Below are positions 43,813 to 54,618 of a DNA stretch of 64,000 bases, piece after piece; positions within the stretch are counted from its first letter, which is position 1; every line of letters begins with the position of its first letter. Where the stretch lies: positions 55,197,052 through 55,261,051 of the forward strand of contig OY757939.1 of assembly GCA_963585895.1 (NCBI GenBank). Direction: 5' to 3'. The translations under genes and the position numbers were made by a program. The notes beneath the pieces are model-generated. The model worked only from the letters and a program-made list of their open reading frames with translations, had not been told where the DNA came from and searched no databases. The DNA comes from Sepioteuthis lessoniana. Taxonomy: Eukaryota > Mollusca > Cephalopoda > Myopsida > Loliginidae.

Positions 43813-43847
43813 TATCTGATGAAGCTGTATAAGTGAAATGTGTTATA
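43813..43847 (+). ncRNA. Weak hammerhead-like motif 3
   Basis: CTGATGA (43816-43822), a 3-bp stem II with a bulged G (AGCT...AGT), GAAA (43835-43838), and a possible GTT site ending at 43844. Stem I is only TAT with ATA. It could be chance. Confidence 0.3.
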
Positions 43848-44229
43848 TAAATAATTTAATTTCAATAAACTGGGTTTCATTTTTTCAGTTATATTTCTTA
43901 ATAATAGTAATAATGATAATAAAAATTTTTGATTCTTAATAACAATAACTGTAATCAAATAGTAAGAATAAATCGAATTAATGAATTATGGCTTTCCTCG
44001 TTCTTTTATATTGTGTTATATTTTCAAGAAGGATGAATGTGTATGCAAATAATAATATGATCTGAACATGGCTACTAAGAGAAAGAGAGAGAAATGGAAT
44101 TATTATTAATAGTTCTTTCAGTATTATTTTGAGTTACTATGTTAAAGCTAGAATAGATAATTTACACTTGCTATTCTCTTGGGTCTGATGTGGAGAGAAA
44201 AAAGAGGAAACAGTAAACCCCATAAGAAA

Positions 44230-46426
44230 ATGTAGTAAAATGGTCCAGAAAGAGTACAATAGCAGGCATGACTGGGTGGGAAAGGTGATCTACTGGGAAT
44301 TGTGTAAGTGATTAAACTTACTGATAAATGGGACGCACACAAAATTGTCCTAGAAAATGAGATCCACAAAATCCTATGGGATTTTGAAATAAAAATACAT
44401 CACCCAATCTCTTCAAGAAGACCAGACCTAGTTGCAATAAAGAAATAAATGTACCAGCCAGAGAACTTTGCAATTCCAACAGATTACAAAGTTAAAATAA
44501 AGCAAAGCAAAATTCTCAAGAAATATCAGGACCTCACCAGAGAGTTAAAAACATTTCTGGAACATGAAGGCAACAGTAATACTAATTTTAGTCAAAGTCA
44601 TCATCATCATCATCATCATCATATTGCGCTGGTAGCAAGGATATCCCTGACCCTCTCTCGCCACTCCTCCCTATCGTTCATCGCCCTAGGTAGGTCTTCA
44701 GGACAACATCCCGTATCCTCACATAGCTGCTGAATGTATGTTCGTGCTGGTCGTCCTGCTTTTGCACGGCCATGTGTGGGGGTCCATAAGAGTACATCAC
44801 TTATGAGTTCGTCCCTGCTTCTCCAGCAGTGTCCTGCATGTCTGGCTCATCTAACTTGAATAGTTTTCGTGACAGGGGGTAGGTGGCTGTACAGTTGGTG
44901 TCTTGTGGGGTGTTGCCGCCAGGACTTGTTTAAGATTGCACGTAGCATTCTTGTGTAATTGCCGTCTAGCTTCTTCTCCAGCCGTTTTGTTAGCGTCCAT
45001 GTAGTGCAGCCATATAGCAGTATTGATTTGACCACTGCCTGGAAGAAACTGTGTTTCATTTTATCGGTTAGGTCTGATTTCCAAATAATCGATAACCTAT
45101 TGATAGCTGTCCATGCTTTCGCTAACCTCGTTTCGATGTCCTTTTCGGTTGATTCGACGCTGTTTTCTAGGTAAGTGAATTTGTCTACTAGTTTAAGAGG
45201 GGTTCCTTCTAGAGTGGAGATGTCCCCCGTTTGGTTATAGCACATATATTCCGTTTTGTGTGCATTAACATAGAGGCCTATGTTTGCTGCTGCTTGTTCC
45301 AAACTATGCAGTAGTGTTTCGGCTTGTTCAGGTGTATTTGCTAGTATCGCTATGTCATCGGCGTAGTCGGCGTCGGTAATTGTTGTTGCGGGGTACCTTC
45401 TGCTTCTTTTCTTCGTCAGTTCGAAGCCATTCTCTTTGATTTTGTCAATCGATGTTCTAAGTACGTAGTCTAGAAAATGATAAAGAGGCACGGAGCCAGC
45501 ATGTCCCCTTGTAGTACTCTTGCTACAATGTCGAAGTATTCTGTGTCTCCATCTGTTGATCGTACTTTTACTTTAGTGTTTCTATAGAGAATCGTTATTG
45601 CCGCTACGGTTTCTTTAGGTATGCCGTACGCTAGTAGGATTTGTTCCATCTTTCCTCTGTGAATGGAATCGAAAGCCTTGGTAAAGTCAACAAAAATTAA
45701 TGTCGCTTGTAGGTTTTTTGCCCGCACACCTTCAAGGATTCTACGGATGGTTAATATTTGTGAGGTCGTGGATCTATTTCTTCGGAAGCCATTTTGGTTT
45801 TTTCTAAGTATGTTGTCGATTTTGGGTTCTATGCGGTTTCGTAGTAGGGCATTGTAGATTTTGGCTGCTATGGATGTAAGTGTTATGCCTCGGTAGTTTT
45901 TGGCTAATCCGAGGTCCCCCTTTTTAGGAAAGGGGAGTATGCATCCATTCATCCATCTATCTATCGGATTTTGATTGTATACTGTGTTGCAGTGTCGGAG
46001 CAGTATGTCATCGAATTGTCTGGTCTTCCATACTTCCGGGGGAATTTCGTCCAGCCCTGCAGCTTTCCTATTTTTAATTTTTCTGAGAACCGAGTCGAGT
46101 TCTTCTTGTGTGAACGGTCCTAGTTTAATGTCTAATTGTTTGCTAATTATTCTGGTGATTGGTTCATGTGTTATTTTCGGTGGGTTTCCTAGTAAGTTTT
46201 CGAAGTGCTGTTTCCACAGTTTTATTCTTTCTTGTTGGTTTGCTGCTTTCAGTTTTGCTTTGGCTGTGTTCTTTCTTCTACTCATTTCATTTATTGTTTG
46301 CCAGGCTAAGAGACTGGGGAACAAGAAATCCAAGGAAGAATTGAGACTATCCCAATCACAGTACTGATGAGAATACTTAGGCCTGGAGAGATAAGCAAAG
46401 AATACTTGCTGTCATTTGGATTATAG
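44230..46426 (+). mobile_element. Old LINE C-terminal relic hosting an RTE insert
   Basis: Plus-strand pieces 44262-44597 and ~46300-46426 read, across frameshifts, WVGKVIYWELCK, then ILWDFEIKI, SSRRPDLVAIKK and KYQDLTRELKTF. After the insert comes ITVLMRILRPGEI, with a stop at 46424. This order (VIHWELCKK, RRPDIVV, KYQDLKRE, GTARILRK) is that of a conserved LINE C-terminal region; the RPD block is reminiscent of restriction-like endonucleases of R2/NeSL-type LINEs. Clade assignment is uncertain. Confidence 0.5.
44598..46333 (-). mobile_element. RTE-like LINE, reverse transcriptase to 3' end
   Basis: 5'-truncated non-LTR retrotransposon. Minus-strand frame 46333-45470 carries the RT palm: KNRKAAGLDEIPPEVWK, PIPKKGD-like FPKKGDLGLAKNYRGITLTS, QNGFRRNRSTTSQI, FVDFTKAFDSIHR and a GD.LAP block. 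A -1/+1 shift in the 45470-45491 overlap leads to frame 45491-44847 with DADYADDIAILAN (YADD catalytic box), [10 protein letters not shown] and [20 protein letters not shown]. The 3' end has the (ATG)n tail at 44598-44622. Only one frameshift breaks it, so it is relatively young, but endonuclease and 5' end are absent. The first residues near 46333 are host sequence. Confidence 0.88.
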
Positions 46427-46429
46427 TCA

Positions 46430-46950
46430 AAACTATCAATTACTACTGGTGTCAAAATCTCACAAGGATCAAAATAATAATAGTTTTTCTTCATTCCACT
46501 GGAATTATTACACAATAGAAATGATTTTGCACAGCAACAGTGATGACAGTTTTTCACCCCATGATGCTCTTCTTGTTCTCCACTGGTAGTGATAGTTTTG
46601 TTGAATATTGTGTTGAAGACCCTTTTTGACATGTCACATAAATTGAAGAGTGGCATAACAGGAAATAGACCTGTTTCCTAAAGTAAACAGGATGCAGATA
46701 CCCGAGCAGAAATGCAAGAAGAATTGGATGCTGGAAGCAGAAAAACAACAGGAAATACAACTGTTTCCTTAAGTAAACAGGATACAGGTATTTCCTCAGC
46801 TGAAATGCTAAGTTGCAGGGGTGGTATGCTAAACAGGAGGCATGTCCACATGTAGCTCCTGCATGTGCGCACTTCAGCCATCTCTGACTCTCTCTTACTC
46901 TACCCATATGTACATTTTGGGTAATAAAAAAAAAGAAAAGAAGCACATTA
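46430..46950. repeat. Intergenic; 86-bp-spaced duplicate
   Basis: AGGAAATAGACCTGTTTCCT at 46662 and AGGAAATACAACTGTTTCCT at ~46750 begin two similar ~60-bp units (AAGTAAACAGGAT, GCAGATA/ACAGGTA). No function seen. Confidence 0.6.
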
Positions 46951-47259
46951 TATTTTTATACATCAGCATTGTTGTTCTTCCTCCCTGTATACAATAGTTT
47001 TTTCCAGCAAGATCATGCATATCTCTATTGTACATAGGTAACATTAAACTAGTTCCAGGAACAATCGATTTCCAGGTATTCTGTTGTCTTCAAAACTCCC
47101 AGTTAAACCCTATTAAGCTAGAAGAGGATCTTATAATGACCACTCTTAATAAACATGACATAGACAGCACTGGAATGTGACTGGATAGATATATTCTTAT
47201 AAATGACACTCAAACCTCATAGACACCATATCATATTGTGTAACTGTTGCTATTTCCTG

Positions 47260-47425
47260 TTTTATTTCCTGGCGTCTGAGGTGGCCTCATAGGGGGAATA
47301 CAGACGGGGCCAAAGGTATTTTTTGGATTTTGCCGGACGCGTGTGGGCTGGGGCCCTGCATCCAGACCCACTTTAAAAAAGGCCTTGTGCCATACTTGTC
47401 CAGTGGTGGGACGGAGAACAAATAA
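47260..47425. other. GC-rich island without identified origin
   Basis: TTGCCGGACGCGTGTGGGCT and GGTGGGACGGAG stand out from AT-rich surroundings; possibly an unrecognised repeat. Confidence 0.35.
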
Positions 47426-47470
47426 AGTAACTGTTGCTATTCAAGTAAAAAAGAACTACAACTTACTAGG

Positions 47471-47713
47471 TCATCATCATCATGATGTTGTACCGCAGGC
47501 ATGGATATCCCTGACCCTCTCTCGCCACTTCTCCCTATCGTTCATCGCCTCTGGCCGGTCTTCAGGGCCACATCCCGTATCCTCACATAGCTGCTGGATG
47601 TATGTTCAAGCTGGTCGTCCTGCTTTTGCCCGGCCATATGTGGGGGTCCATAGGAGTACATCACTTATGAGCTCGTCCCTGCTTCTCCAGCAGTGACCTG
47701 CATGTCTGGTTCA
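47471..47713 (-). mobile_element. RTE-like LINE 3' end fragment
   Basis: Same 3' end as 44598 (inverse CTGACCCTCTCTCGCCACTT, CTCACATAGCTGCTGGATGT), with a short (ATG)n tail at 47472-47486. Confidence 0.85.
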
Positions 47714-48019
47714 TAGATATCTTTACTATTTTGGCCCTGCATTTTAATGTCTGATGATTATCGTTTAAAATAGGCAAATATTGAGAAGTTCACCCCATTT
47801 TCATTCTTTCTTTTCTCTCTTCCTTCAGGAATTAACTCATGGATATTGAGTTGCACTTTAATTTTGCCACGAAGCACTTGCAGTGAATTGTATTGAAATG
47901 GTTTGTACTACAGCAGTTGTATTTGATAAACCCTGGACCAGCAGAAGATTACTTGCTTGACACAGCTTCATAGAGAGAGATAAACATGTCAATACAGACA
48001 TTCATAGTATGATGATTTG

Positions 48020-48490
48020 AATGGGCATATCACATAGTATAATAATTAGCAAGTTAAACTAGCAGAGTATTACTAGTGAGTACAATTCTCACTTAGTGCC
48101 TCATACTTCTGGGTTTATGCCAAACTAAGCTAGACTTAGTAAATGGGCATCTTGCAGGGTGTAATGGTTAACTAGTGAGATGAGTAGACCACTGGTAGCG
48201 AGTTAGATTCTTCTTGGGTGTCTAATACTTCTGGGTTTGATTGGTTTCTTTGTTTAATGGCATATCAACCTTCATAGGTTATTTACTGCCACAGCCATCC
48301 ATGTAGAAGAACAGCAGTGGTACTATTTAACTCAAAGGTGGGAATACTTCAGGGTTTGTTCCAAACAAAGCTAGACTTGGTAAATGACTACTTTGGATAC
48401 CTTGCAAGCTGTAATATTTAGCAAGCTAGGCTAATAGATCATTGCTGATGATTTTGATTCTCACTGGGTACCTCATATTTTATCCCACAA
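48020..48490 (+). repeat. Cluster of SINE D units with an inverse C fragment
   Basis: D-like units at ~48020-48145, 48146-48235 and 48383-48490 (AGTGAGTACAATTCTCAC, GTAATGGTTAACTAGTGA, CTTCTGGGTTTG). An inverse family C tail lies between them at 48238-48345 (AATGGCATATCAACCTTCAT). Confidence 0.7.
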
Positions 48491-48841
48491 GTAAATTAAT
48501 GAAATTACTATGAAAACTAGAGATGTAATTAGCATCATTATGGGTTTTAAGGTCTCTCAACATCAGAACCCCTAGCCAGGGAAACACAGCCAGAAATAAT
48601 TAAATTTCAACTCTTATCCCAACAACTATAACCCTGATCTCCAACCTGTCGATCAGTGCTACTGTTGTTCTCCCAATTTTCCACAAGTTTTACCCTTGGG
48701 GTCACGTCCATTCTACTCAAATCAACTTATATCACAAACCAATATATATTAAGCATAAATGAACTCAGAGAAAATTAATAAACAATATAAAATAAAGTAA
48801 GTTTGAATAGGAAGGAAAAAAGAGAAAGACTTTATATACTA

Positions 48842-49000
48842 ATCAAACTCATGAGGGCAAGTGGCATAAGGGTTAAGAAATCTCATTTCAAAAACTGGAC
48901 AAGTCTCTTTGTATTTCACTTCATTTTAAAGCCAAGGTGATCCACTTGGAATCTTTCCTCCCTTCAGCTATGGGGAAATAGTAAACTTGTGTCACATCTT
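48842..49000 (+). repeat. SINE family B, strongly diverged
   Basis: GGCATAAGGGTTAAGAAATC, GTATTTCACTTC, CTTCAGCTATGGGGAAATAG. Confidence 0.5.
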
Positions 49001-49195
49001 TCAAACTCCTTGAGTAAACAGAAAGAAAGTTGTCACAGGAAGAAGAAAATAAACAGAGAATAAATTGTAAAGAAAAAAAAAATTGGTAAAGACAGAAAAA
49101 AATACAAAGTGATGCAGAGAAGGAGGAAGCAAAATTTCTTTTTTAACAAGAGCAATGTATCTAAAATGTTCTAGCTTACAGAATAGAGTAAAAAG

Positions 49196-49600
49196 GAATT
49201 TCCTATGGTGTAGTGGCTAATGTATTTGACTGCAGCATTGTAGTGAATCAATTCAAACTCCAGTCTGGCAATTACATTCACTTTTGAACTAATACCCCTG
49301 GGAAAAGTATGAACTACCAGTTATGGGTTAAATAGTACCACTAATGTACTTCTACAAGGATGGATTTAACATTAAATAACCCCTGAACATTGATATGCCA
49401 GCTATGGGTAAATAGTAGGGCAGACTGGGTTCTTCAGCCTTGTTGAGGCAACTAGTCTAGAAGAAGGAAAACTCGGAATTCAAACCTGTTAAACTCCGCT
49501 TAAAAAAATTGACCTTGTGTCATATCCTGCCCGAGCGGAAGGGTTGGTAAATATGAACATTGATATGCCATTAAACAAAGAAACCAAACCAAGCTGAATA
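49196..49600 (+). repeat. SINE family C split by SINE B
   Basis: TTCCTATGGTGTAGTGGCTA head; the tail is cut at 49400 and resumes at 49555 with GATATGCCATTAAACAAAG. Confidence 0.88.
49401..49554 (+). repeat. SINE family B, 5'-truncated, with 16-bp TSD
   Basis: Begins at the central GCTATGGGTAAATAGTAGGG and ends GGGTTGGTAAATAT. It is flanked by GAACATTGATATGCCA at 49385-49400 and 49555-49570, exact. The 5' truncation with TSD is typical of target-primed reverse transcription. Confidence 0.92.
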
Positions 49601-49733
49601 GAATAAAGCAATTTCCAGTTCAAACTGCAAATAAGTGATAATTTTGTGGCTTGAATTTGTGCTAAATGTAATTTTTTTAATTATCCAAATCCTCAATACA
49701 ATAAAGATTACAATGAAATACTAATTAAAATTC

Positions 49734-49965
49734 TTCACTTCTTTCTAAATAGAAGCATCAATATTATCGTGGACTGCAGTTAGATATAAAATGCTATTAG
49801 AACCTTTTACTCCTTTATAAATAAAAGCATCAATATCATTATGAACAGCTGTTAAATATAAAATTATAATTAGAATCCGTCCTAAATAGAAGCATCAATA
49901 TCATCATGGACTGCTGTTAAGTATGAAATTAGAATCCTTCACTCCTTCCTAAATAGAAGGATTAA
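49734..49965. repeat. Tandem repeat, ~70-bp unit, ~3 copies
   Basis: AAATAGAAGCATCAATATCA and GACTGCTGTTAAGTAT-like segments recur three times with drift. Confidence 0.75.
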
Positions 49966-50157
49966 TAACATCCAACAGGTTCAAGTGTCATCAAGTCATA
50001 AAAGAGAAAAAAACAATTTACAACTTGATACTGAGAAAGCCTATATTCATAGTCATACCAAACAATAAAGACAAGAAAACTAGTACAAAGAATTTACATG
50101 CCTGCTTGAGATATTGAACTCAAACGTGAATATATATATATATATAAAAGTAAAATA

Positions 50158-50380
50158 AAGTTGGCGACCATAGTCGAGGACAATCCGAAGGCTCCCTTTT
50201 CAATAGCTACTACACTGAGGTGTAGGGGAGGGTGCTACTTCTTTCCCTGGATTGCTCTACTTCACCTTTGATATCCACCTTATAATGCGGAGCAAGGAGG
50301 TATCAAGTACCATTTTTTGAGTTTTTGGTATGACTCACCTAGGATTGAACTCTCATCTCCCAGGCCAGTATATGACAGTT
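50158..50380 (-). repeat. SINE family E
   Basis: GTTGGCGACCATAGTCGAGG to ATTGAACTCTCATCTCCCAG, next to a (TA)n at 50131-50146. Confidence 0.85.
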
Positions 50381-50685
50381 ATGCTAGCCTGCAAGTGAAA
50401 TATGGAGTGGTTGGAAAACTATTTTTCTCATCTTCTTTTTTCTGTAACATCATAGTAAGATTTTTGTTAGATAATAAAATAAAGCAATTTCCATTCCAAC
50501 TTCATAGTATAGAATCCATATATTCAAAGCTCATCCCAATCCTTATAATTTATCAAGGGAGGTAACTATTAGATACCAAAAATAGGGTATTTCCTTTTAA
50601 TTACAATATCAATAGGATGTATAAATGTTTGTAGTACACAATTATAAACCTAAAAAAACAAAAAGAGATTAGTGAGCTGAGATAT

Positions 50686-50815
50686 GGCACTAAACTGCAT
50701 CCAGTGGCCAAACTCCAGTTCTGAAGGTCTGGGGAGTGTAAAGACACCCCTTCATTGCCATTACTTCCAGACCAACTCTGACTCAGTGTATTGGTACCCG
50801 TTAGGCTCCCATCTT
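50686..50815 (+). repeat. SINE family A body fragment
   Basis: TATGGCACTAAACTGCATCC, CCCTTCATTGCCATTACTTC. Confidence 0.7.
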
Positions 50816-50904
50816 AAATACTATTGATGGACAGATGGACATTTAGTAAATTACAAGATATCAATTATATATATATGCAGACCTTTGAGATTTGGTCAGG
50901 TTAA

Positions 50905-51121
50905 TTGCAAATCAGCCTTAATGGGTTATTTAATCCCAAAGCCATCTGTGTAGAAGAACAGTAGTGATACCATCTAACCAATAGCTAGGGAGATAAGGGG
51001 GTTCATAGCTTTCCCAAGGGTATTAGTCCAAAAGTGAATGCAATGGAGTGACTGGAGTTCAAACTTGCTTACAGCAATGTTGCAGTTCAGTACATTAGCA
51101 ACTACACCATGAGGACTCCTC
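50905..51121 (-). repeat. SINE family C, full
   Basis: ATGGGTTATTTAATCCCAAA to TAGCAACTACACCATGAGGA. Confidence 0.82.
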
Positions 51122-51534
51122 TCTGCAGTCCTTTGTGGCGGCATAAGTATACTGGTATTAATAATGATAATAATAATAACAAGAAATAAGGAAAGAAAAA
51201 AAATAATATAAAATACTCAAATTAACTGAACTCAACTTTAGGTTTAAATAAATTCTTTGAAATCAATGCCTTTGGCTCAACAATGATATAAATTTTCTTT
51301 ATAAATACACTCAACTGATAAAGGGTACATTACGGTGATGGCTGCCCTGGCCAACATTTGACACTCAGGCATATACACAATTTGAAATATTACAAGACTG
51401 TTGGGGTCTGGACTATGAAATCTTATACCAACATTCATTGCAAAATTTTCTCTGCTTAAAAATTCCATCCTATACACCAAATGTTCCTTTTAACTTTATA
51501 TTAAACAGCTGATGAACTCAAAATTATATTAATT

Positions 51535-51600
51535 TATATATTATTATTATTATATATTATTATTATTAATTTATATATTAATTATATTAAACAGCTGATG
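51535..51600. repeat. Short local duplication around (ATT)n
   Basis: AAACAGCTGATGAACTCAA occurs at 51506 and 51588, separated by AT-rich TTATTATTA sequence. Confidence 0.7.
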
Positions 51601-51627
51601 AACTCAATGGTTTCCCAGGTGTACAGA

Positions 51628-51850
51628 GAAAGTCCCGTGGCATAGTGGCTGAAGTGTTAGACTGCAGCCTTGAAGTAAGCGAGTTTAGACTTCAGTTGCA
51701 CAATTACAGTCACTTTTGGACTAATACTCTTATCCCCTCCAACCTATGGATTAAATAGTATCACTGCTCTTCTTCTACAAGGGTGGGCTTTAGTATTAAA
51801 TAACCCATGAAGGTTGATATGCCATTAAACAAAGAAACCTAACTGAAACC
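51628..51850 (+). repeat. SINE family C, full
   Basis: AAGTCCCGTGGCATAGTGGC head, tail TTAAATAACCCATGAAGG, end AAACAAAGAAACC. Confidence 0.88.
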
Positions 51851-52193
51851 AAACCAATAATTTCCCATAGAAACAGTAGTCCAGGATGATAAGGATGCTT
51901 CTATTTAGTTAGGAGTGAAGAATTCTAATTAATATTTTATAGTTATCAGGTAGGAACCAGCACTTTCAAGATCATAGAATTTCTTGAATCAACTTAATTT
52001 TTGTAGCTAACTGTGGTATGAAATTTTGTAAGTGACTTTTCTGGAATATGGCCAGATACCATCGCTCTGATAGTACCATCCCTGGACAAGATAATAAAGT
52101 ATTTCTTGCTTAGTAAGCGTTTAATTGTAAAAAGAAAATCAGGATGATATAAGAATTTGTCAGAAATTGTTGATAGCCTTCAGTAAGTAAATA

Positions 52194-52438
52194 GTAAAGT
52201 TAGCAACCTTAGTCGAGAGTGACCTGAAGGCTCCCTTTTCAATAGCTACTACACCAAGGTGTAGGGGAGACCACTTCTCCATTCCCTGGATTGCTCCACT
52301 TCACCCTTGATCCTTACCTTATAATGTTGAGTGTTAAGCAAGGCAATATCAAGTACCATTTTTGAGTCTTTGGTGTGACTCGACTAGGGATTGAACCCCA
52401 GTCTCCCAGACCATCGGCAAACACTCTACTCATTAAAA
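52194..52438 (-). repeat. SINE family E
   Basis: AAAGTTAGCAACCTTAGTCG to GATTGAACCCCAGTCTCCCA. Confidence 0.88.
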
Positions 52439-52747
52439 GGCAACTTTAAAATTTATCATCTACTAATAGGGCTACACCCAATAAATTTTTAGGGTGTTTA
52501 CAACAAAATCTAAAGTTTAAATTTTCAGTCAATAACTTATTCTAAATTAATATATACTACTTAAAAAAAAATTAAAACTTTAGTAACCTTTCAATTAATT
52601 TTTTTTTTCAAGTTTGTATTTCAACCAGGCCATAAAAGGCAACAATTTATGGTTTAAAAGGCCATCTGTGGCCCTCAGGCTGCAAGTTCCTAACTCCTGG
52701 AAGCTATTTCTTGCTTACTAAAAAAAGATTCAAGATAATCTATGATA

Positions 52748-52850
52748 CTGGAAGTGCTCGTTCCTACCAGATCACTGAAGTTGAGCAGTAATGAGCTTGT
52801 TAAATAATAAGATGGGTGACCATTTGGTAACAGTACATACAGAAAGCAAG
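52748..52850 (+). repeat. 5S rRNA-like unit 1 (pseudogene or 5S-derived SINE)
   Basis: ACCAGATCACTGAAGTTGAG at 52767, then AAGATGGGTGACC at 52810 and a GG.AACAGTAC end. Order and spacing match the 3' two thirds of 5S rRNA (GATCACCGAAGTTAAGCA, then ATGGGTGACCGCC, then GGGAATACC). The internal promoter is degraded. Confidence 0.65.
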
Positions 52851-52911
52851 CTAAGGCCTGTATGTCAGATTGTTGGTACCTAGGAAGTTATTTTCTTCTA
52901 AGCTTTTAACA

Positions 52912-53582
52912 TTAGATGCATGAGTACCAGATTACTAAAGTTAAGCAACAATGTTAAGTATTAAAATGGTTGGTTTGTTGGGTTTTATGGCATATCAACC
53001 TTTGTAGGTTATTTAACGCCAAATCCATTTTTATGTAAATAATCTGTTCTTTTTAAAACAATTCAGTTTAGCATAAGTACACAGTTTAATTGTCACAAAC
53101 ATTTATTTCAAACTATTCAACAAGTTATATGTAACAATTCAGTTAAGTGTAAATACAATTTTAATGTTGAAAAACAGTTCTATATCAAATAATTCAGTTA
53201 AGCATGAGCACGCAGTTTAAATGTAAGTACAGTTTAATTGTCAAAAACATTTCTATTTCAAGCTATTCAGTTTACTCAAACAATTCAGTTTAGCATAAGA
53301 ATGCTGTTAGTTCTATTTAATAGATAGGGCCTTATCAGGTGCTACCACTCCAGGCTAGAGTGGACCTGGGAGCAATGGTAATGAAGGGGTACTCCGCATT
53401 CCCCAAAGCTCCAGCATTGCTGGAACCTCACCATCAGATTGTTTAGTGTCATATCCAGGACACTCATTAGGGAAGGGGGTCTTACCCCTCTGCAGAGAAG
53501 CAGTCAGTGCATTCTACAGCCCCAGCCGACTGGGCAAGTATTAAGATGGGTGATAACTTAGTTACAAAAGGTACTGTAAGTA
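52912..53582 (+). repeat. 5S rRNA-like unit 2, split by SINE A
   Basis: TACCAGATTACTAAAGTTAA and GCAACA (~52925-52951) lie left of the SINE; GATGGGTGATAAC (53545) and GGTACTGTAAG lie right of it. Removing 52970-53535 and one TSD copy restores 5S order. Confidence 0.7.
52970..53535 (-). repeat. SINE family A, complete, with 14-bp TSD
   Basis: 566 bp flanked by AAGTATTAAAATGG (52956-52969) and AAGTATTAAGATGG (53536-53549). This fixes both ends of the family: the 5' end is GCCCAGTCGGCTGGGGCTGT and the 3' end is CATAAAACCCAACAAACCAA. Four internal units. Confidence 0.93.
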
Positions 53583-53607
53583 ACCTGAGGTTAATGTTCT
53601 GGACTAG

Positions 53608-53680
53608 GTTTGATTCCTTAAATGGGATATCGTCCTTCATGGGTTATTTAATACCAAAGCCATCCTTGCGTTGTGAACAG
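53608..53680 (-). repeat. SINE family C tail fragment
   Basis: TTCATGGGTTATTTAATACC and AAAGCCATCCTTG. Confidence 0.65.
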
Positions 53681-53699
53681 TACCAATATAATGAATGAA

Positions 53700-54148
53700 T
53701 GACCATAATGAAGAGGCATAACACTTTCTTAACAAAAATATAACTCTCCCTTTATTTCTTGAAAGTGTGAGTGAGAGGCAGAGAGAGGGAGATGAAGGAC
53801 AGATAGAGGACTGCTATATTGACCTTTTCTTAACCCATGTTGTGCTTCCATATTCAGGGCCCCACTTAGCACTTCTACTTCTAGGCTGGGGGCCACTACC
53901 CTCTTCTGGGCATTCGCTGACCACATGCTGGCACTCTCCGGACCTCTTAATTGCTCAACCGTATATCCGAGACTGACCATATCTGCCATGGGTACCCGTG
54001 TATATATAATTTTGTAATGTCAACACATTCTTCAAGTTCGTCCTTCTGGTTGTCAACCCATGCATCTGCTTCTTGTTTACACAGGTGTATTCTCTGTAGA
54101 GAAATACCTGATTGACAGCTCTGTCAAGAGTCAATATGCAACACTTGG
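53700..54148. other. Intergenic, less AT-rich, possible unknown repeat
   Basis: An 86-codon minus ORF (53989-53729) and a 69-codon plus ORF overlap over GC-richer DNA. I recognise neither, and no coding evidence supports a gene. Confidence 0.3.
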
Positions 54149-54149
54149 A

Positions 54150-54438
54150 GGTGCCCGTGGTGTAATGGTTATCATCGTAGGAAATGGACACAGTGACACA
54201 AGTTCAAATCCTGGCTGACACTGATTGCATTTCACATAGCACTAATACCCTTGGGAAAGGTATGAATCCAATTATTCTCCCTCCAGCTATGGGTAAATAG
54301 TAGGGCAGAATAGGTTCTTCAGCCTTGTTGAGGCAACTAGTCTAGGAGAAGGAAAACTCTGAACTCAAACCTGTTAAACTTCGCTTGAAAATTGACCTTG
54401 TGTCATATCCTGCCTGAGCAGAGGGGTTGGTAAATATG
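54150..54438 (+). repeat. SINE family B, full
   Basis: GGTGCCCGTGGTGTAATGGT head, AAGTTCAAATCCTGG B box, TAATACCCTTGGGAAAGG centre, GAGGGGTTGGTAAATATG end. It sits directly against an inverse family C copy. Confidence 0.93.
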
Positions 54439-54439
54439 A

Positions 54440-54618
54440 ATATGCAACACTTTTAGAAGAACAGTTATGTCACTATTTAAACTATAGTTGTGGGGATGAG
54501 TGGGTTCATGCCTTTTACAAGAGTATTGGTCTGAAAATGAACATAATGACAGGAACTCAAACTCATTAACTGCAATGTCACAGTGCAGCAAATTAGCCAC
54601 TACACCAAGAGGACTCTC
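54440..54618 (-). repeat. SINE family C, lacking tail
   Basis: TTTAGAAGAACAGTTATGTC to GCCACTACACCAAGAGGACT. Confidence 0.8.

Noticed and set aside
43280..44150. CRISPR-like or clustered repeats
   Set aside because: Only AT-rich low-complexity sequence; no regular repeat-spacer pattern, and the DNA is eukaryotic.
45663..46367. Plus-strand ORFs over the reverse transcriptase
   Set aside because: Antisense shadows of the minus-strand RTE frames; composition fits the complement of coding sequence.
53729..53989. Minus ORF with SANAQKRVVAPSLEVEV
   Set aside because: I considered a gene or retroelement piece, but it has no recognised domain, splice context or second copy here; kept only as an unexplained stretch.
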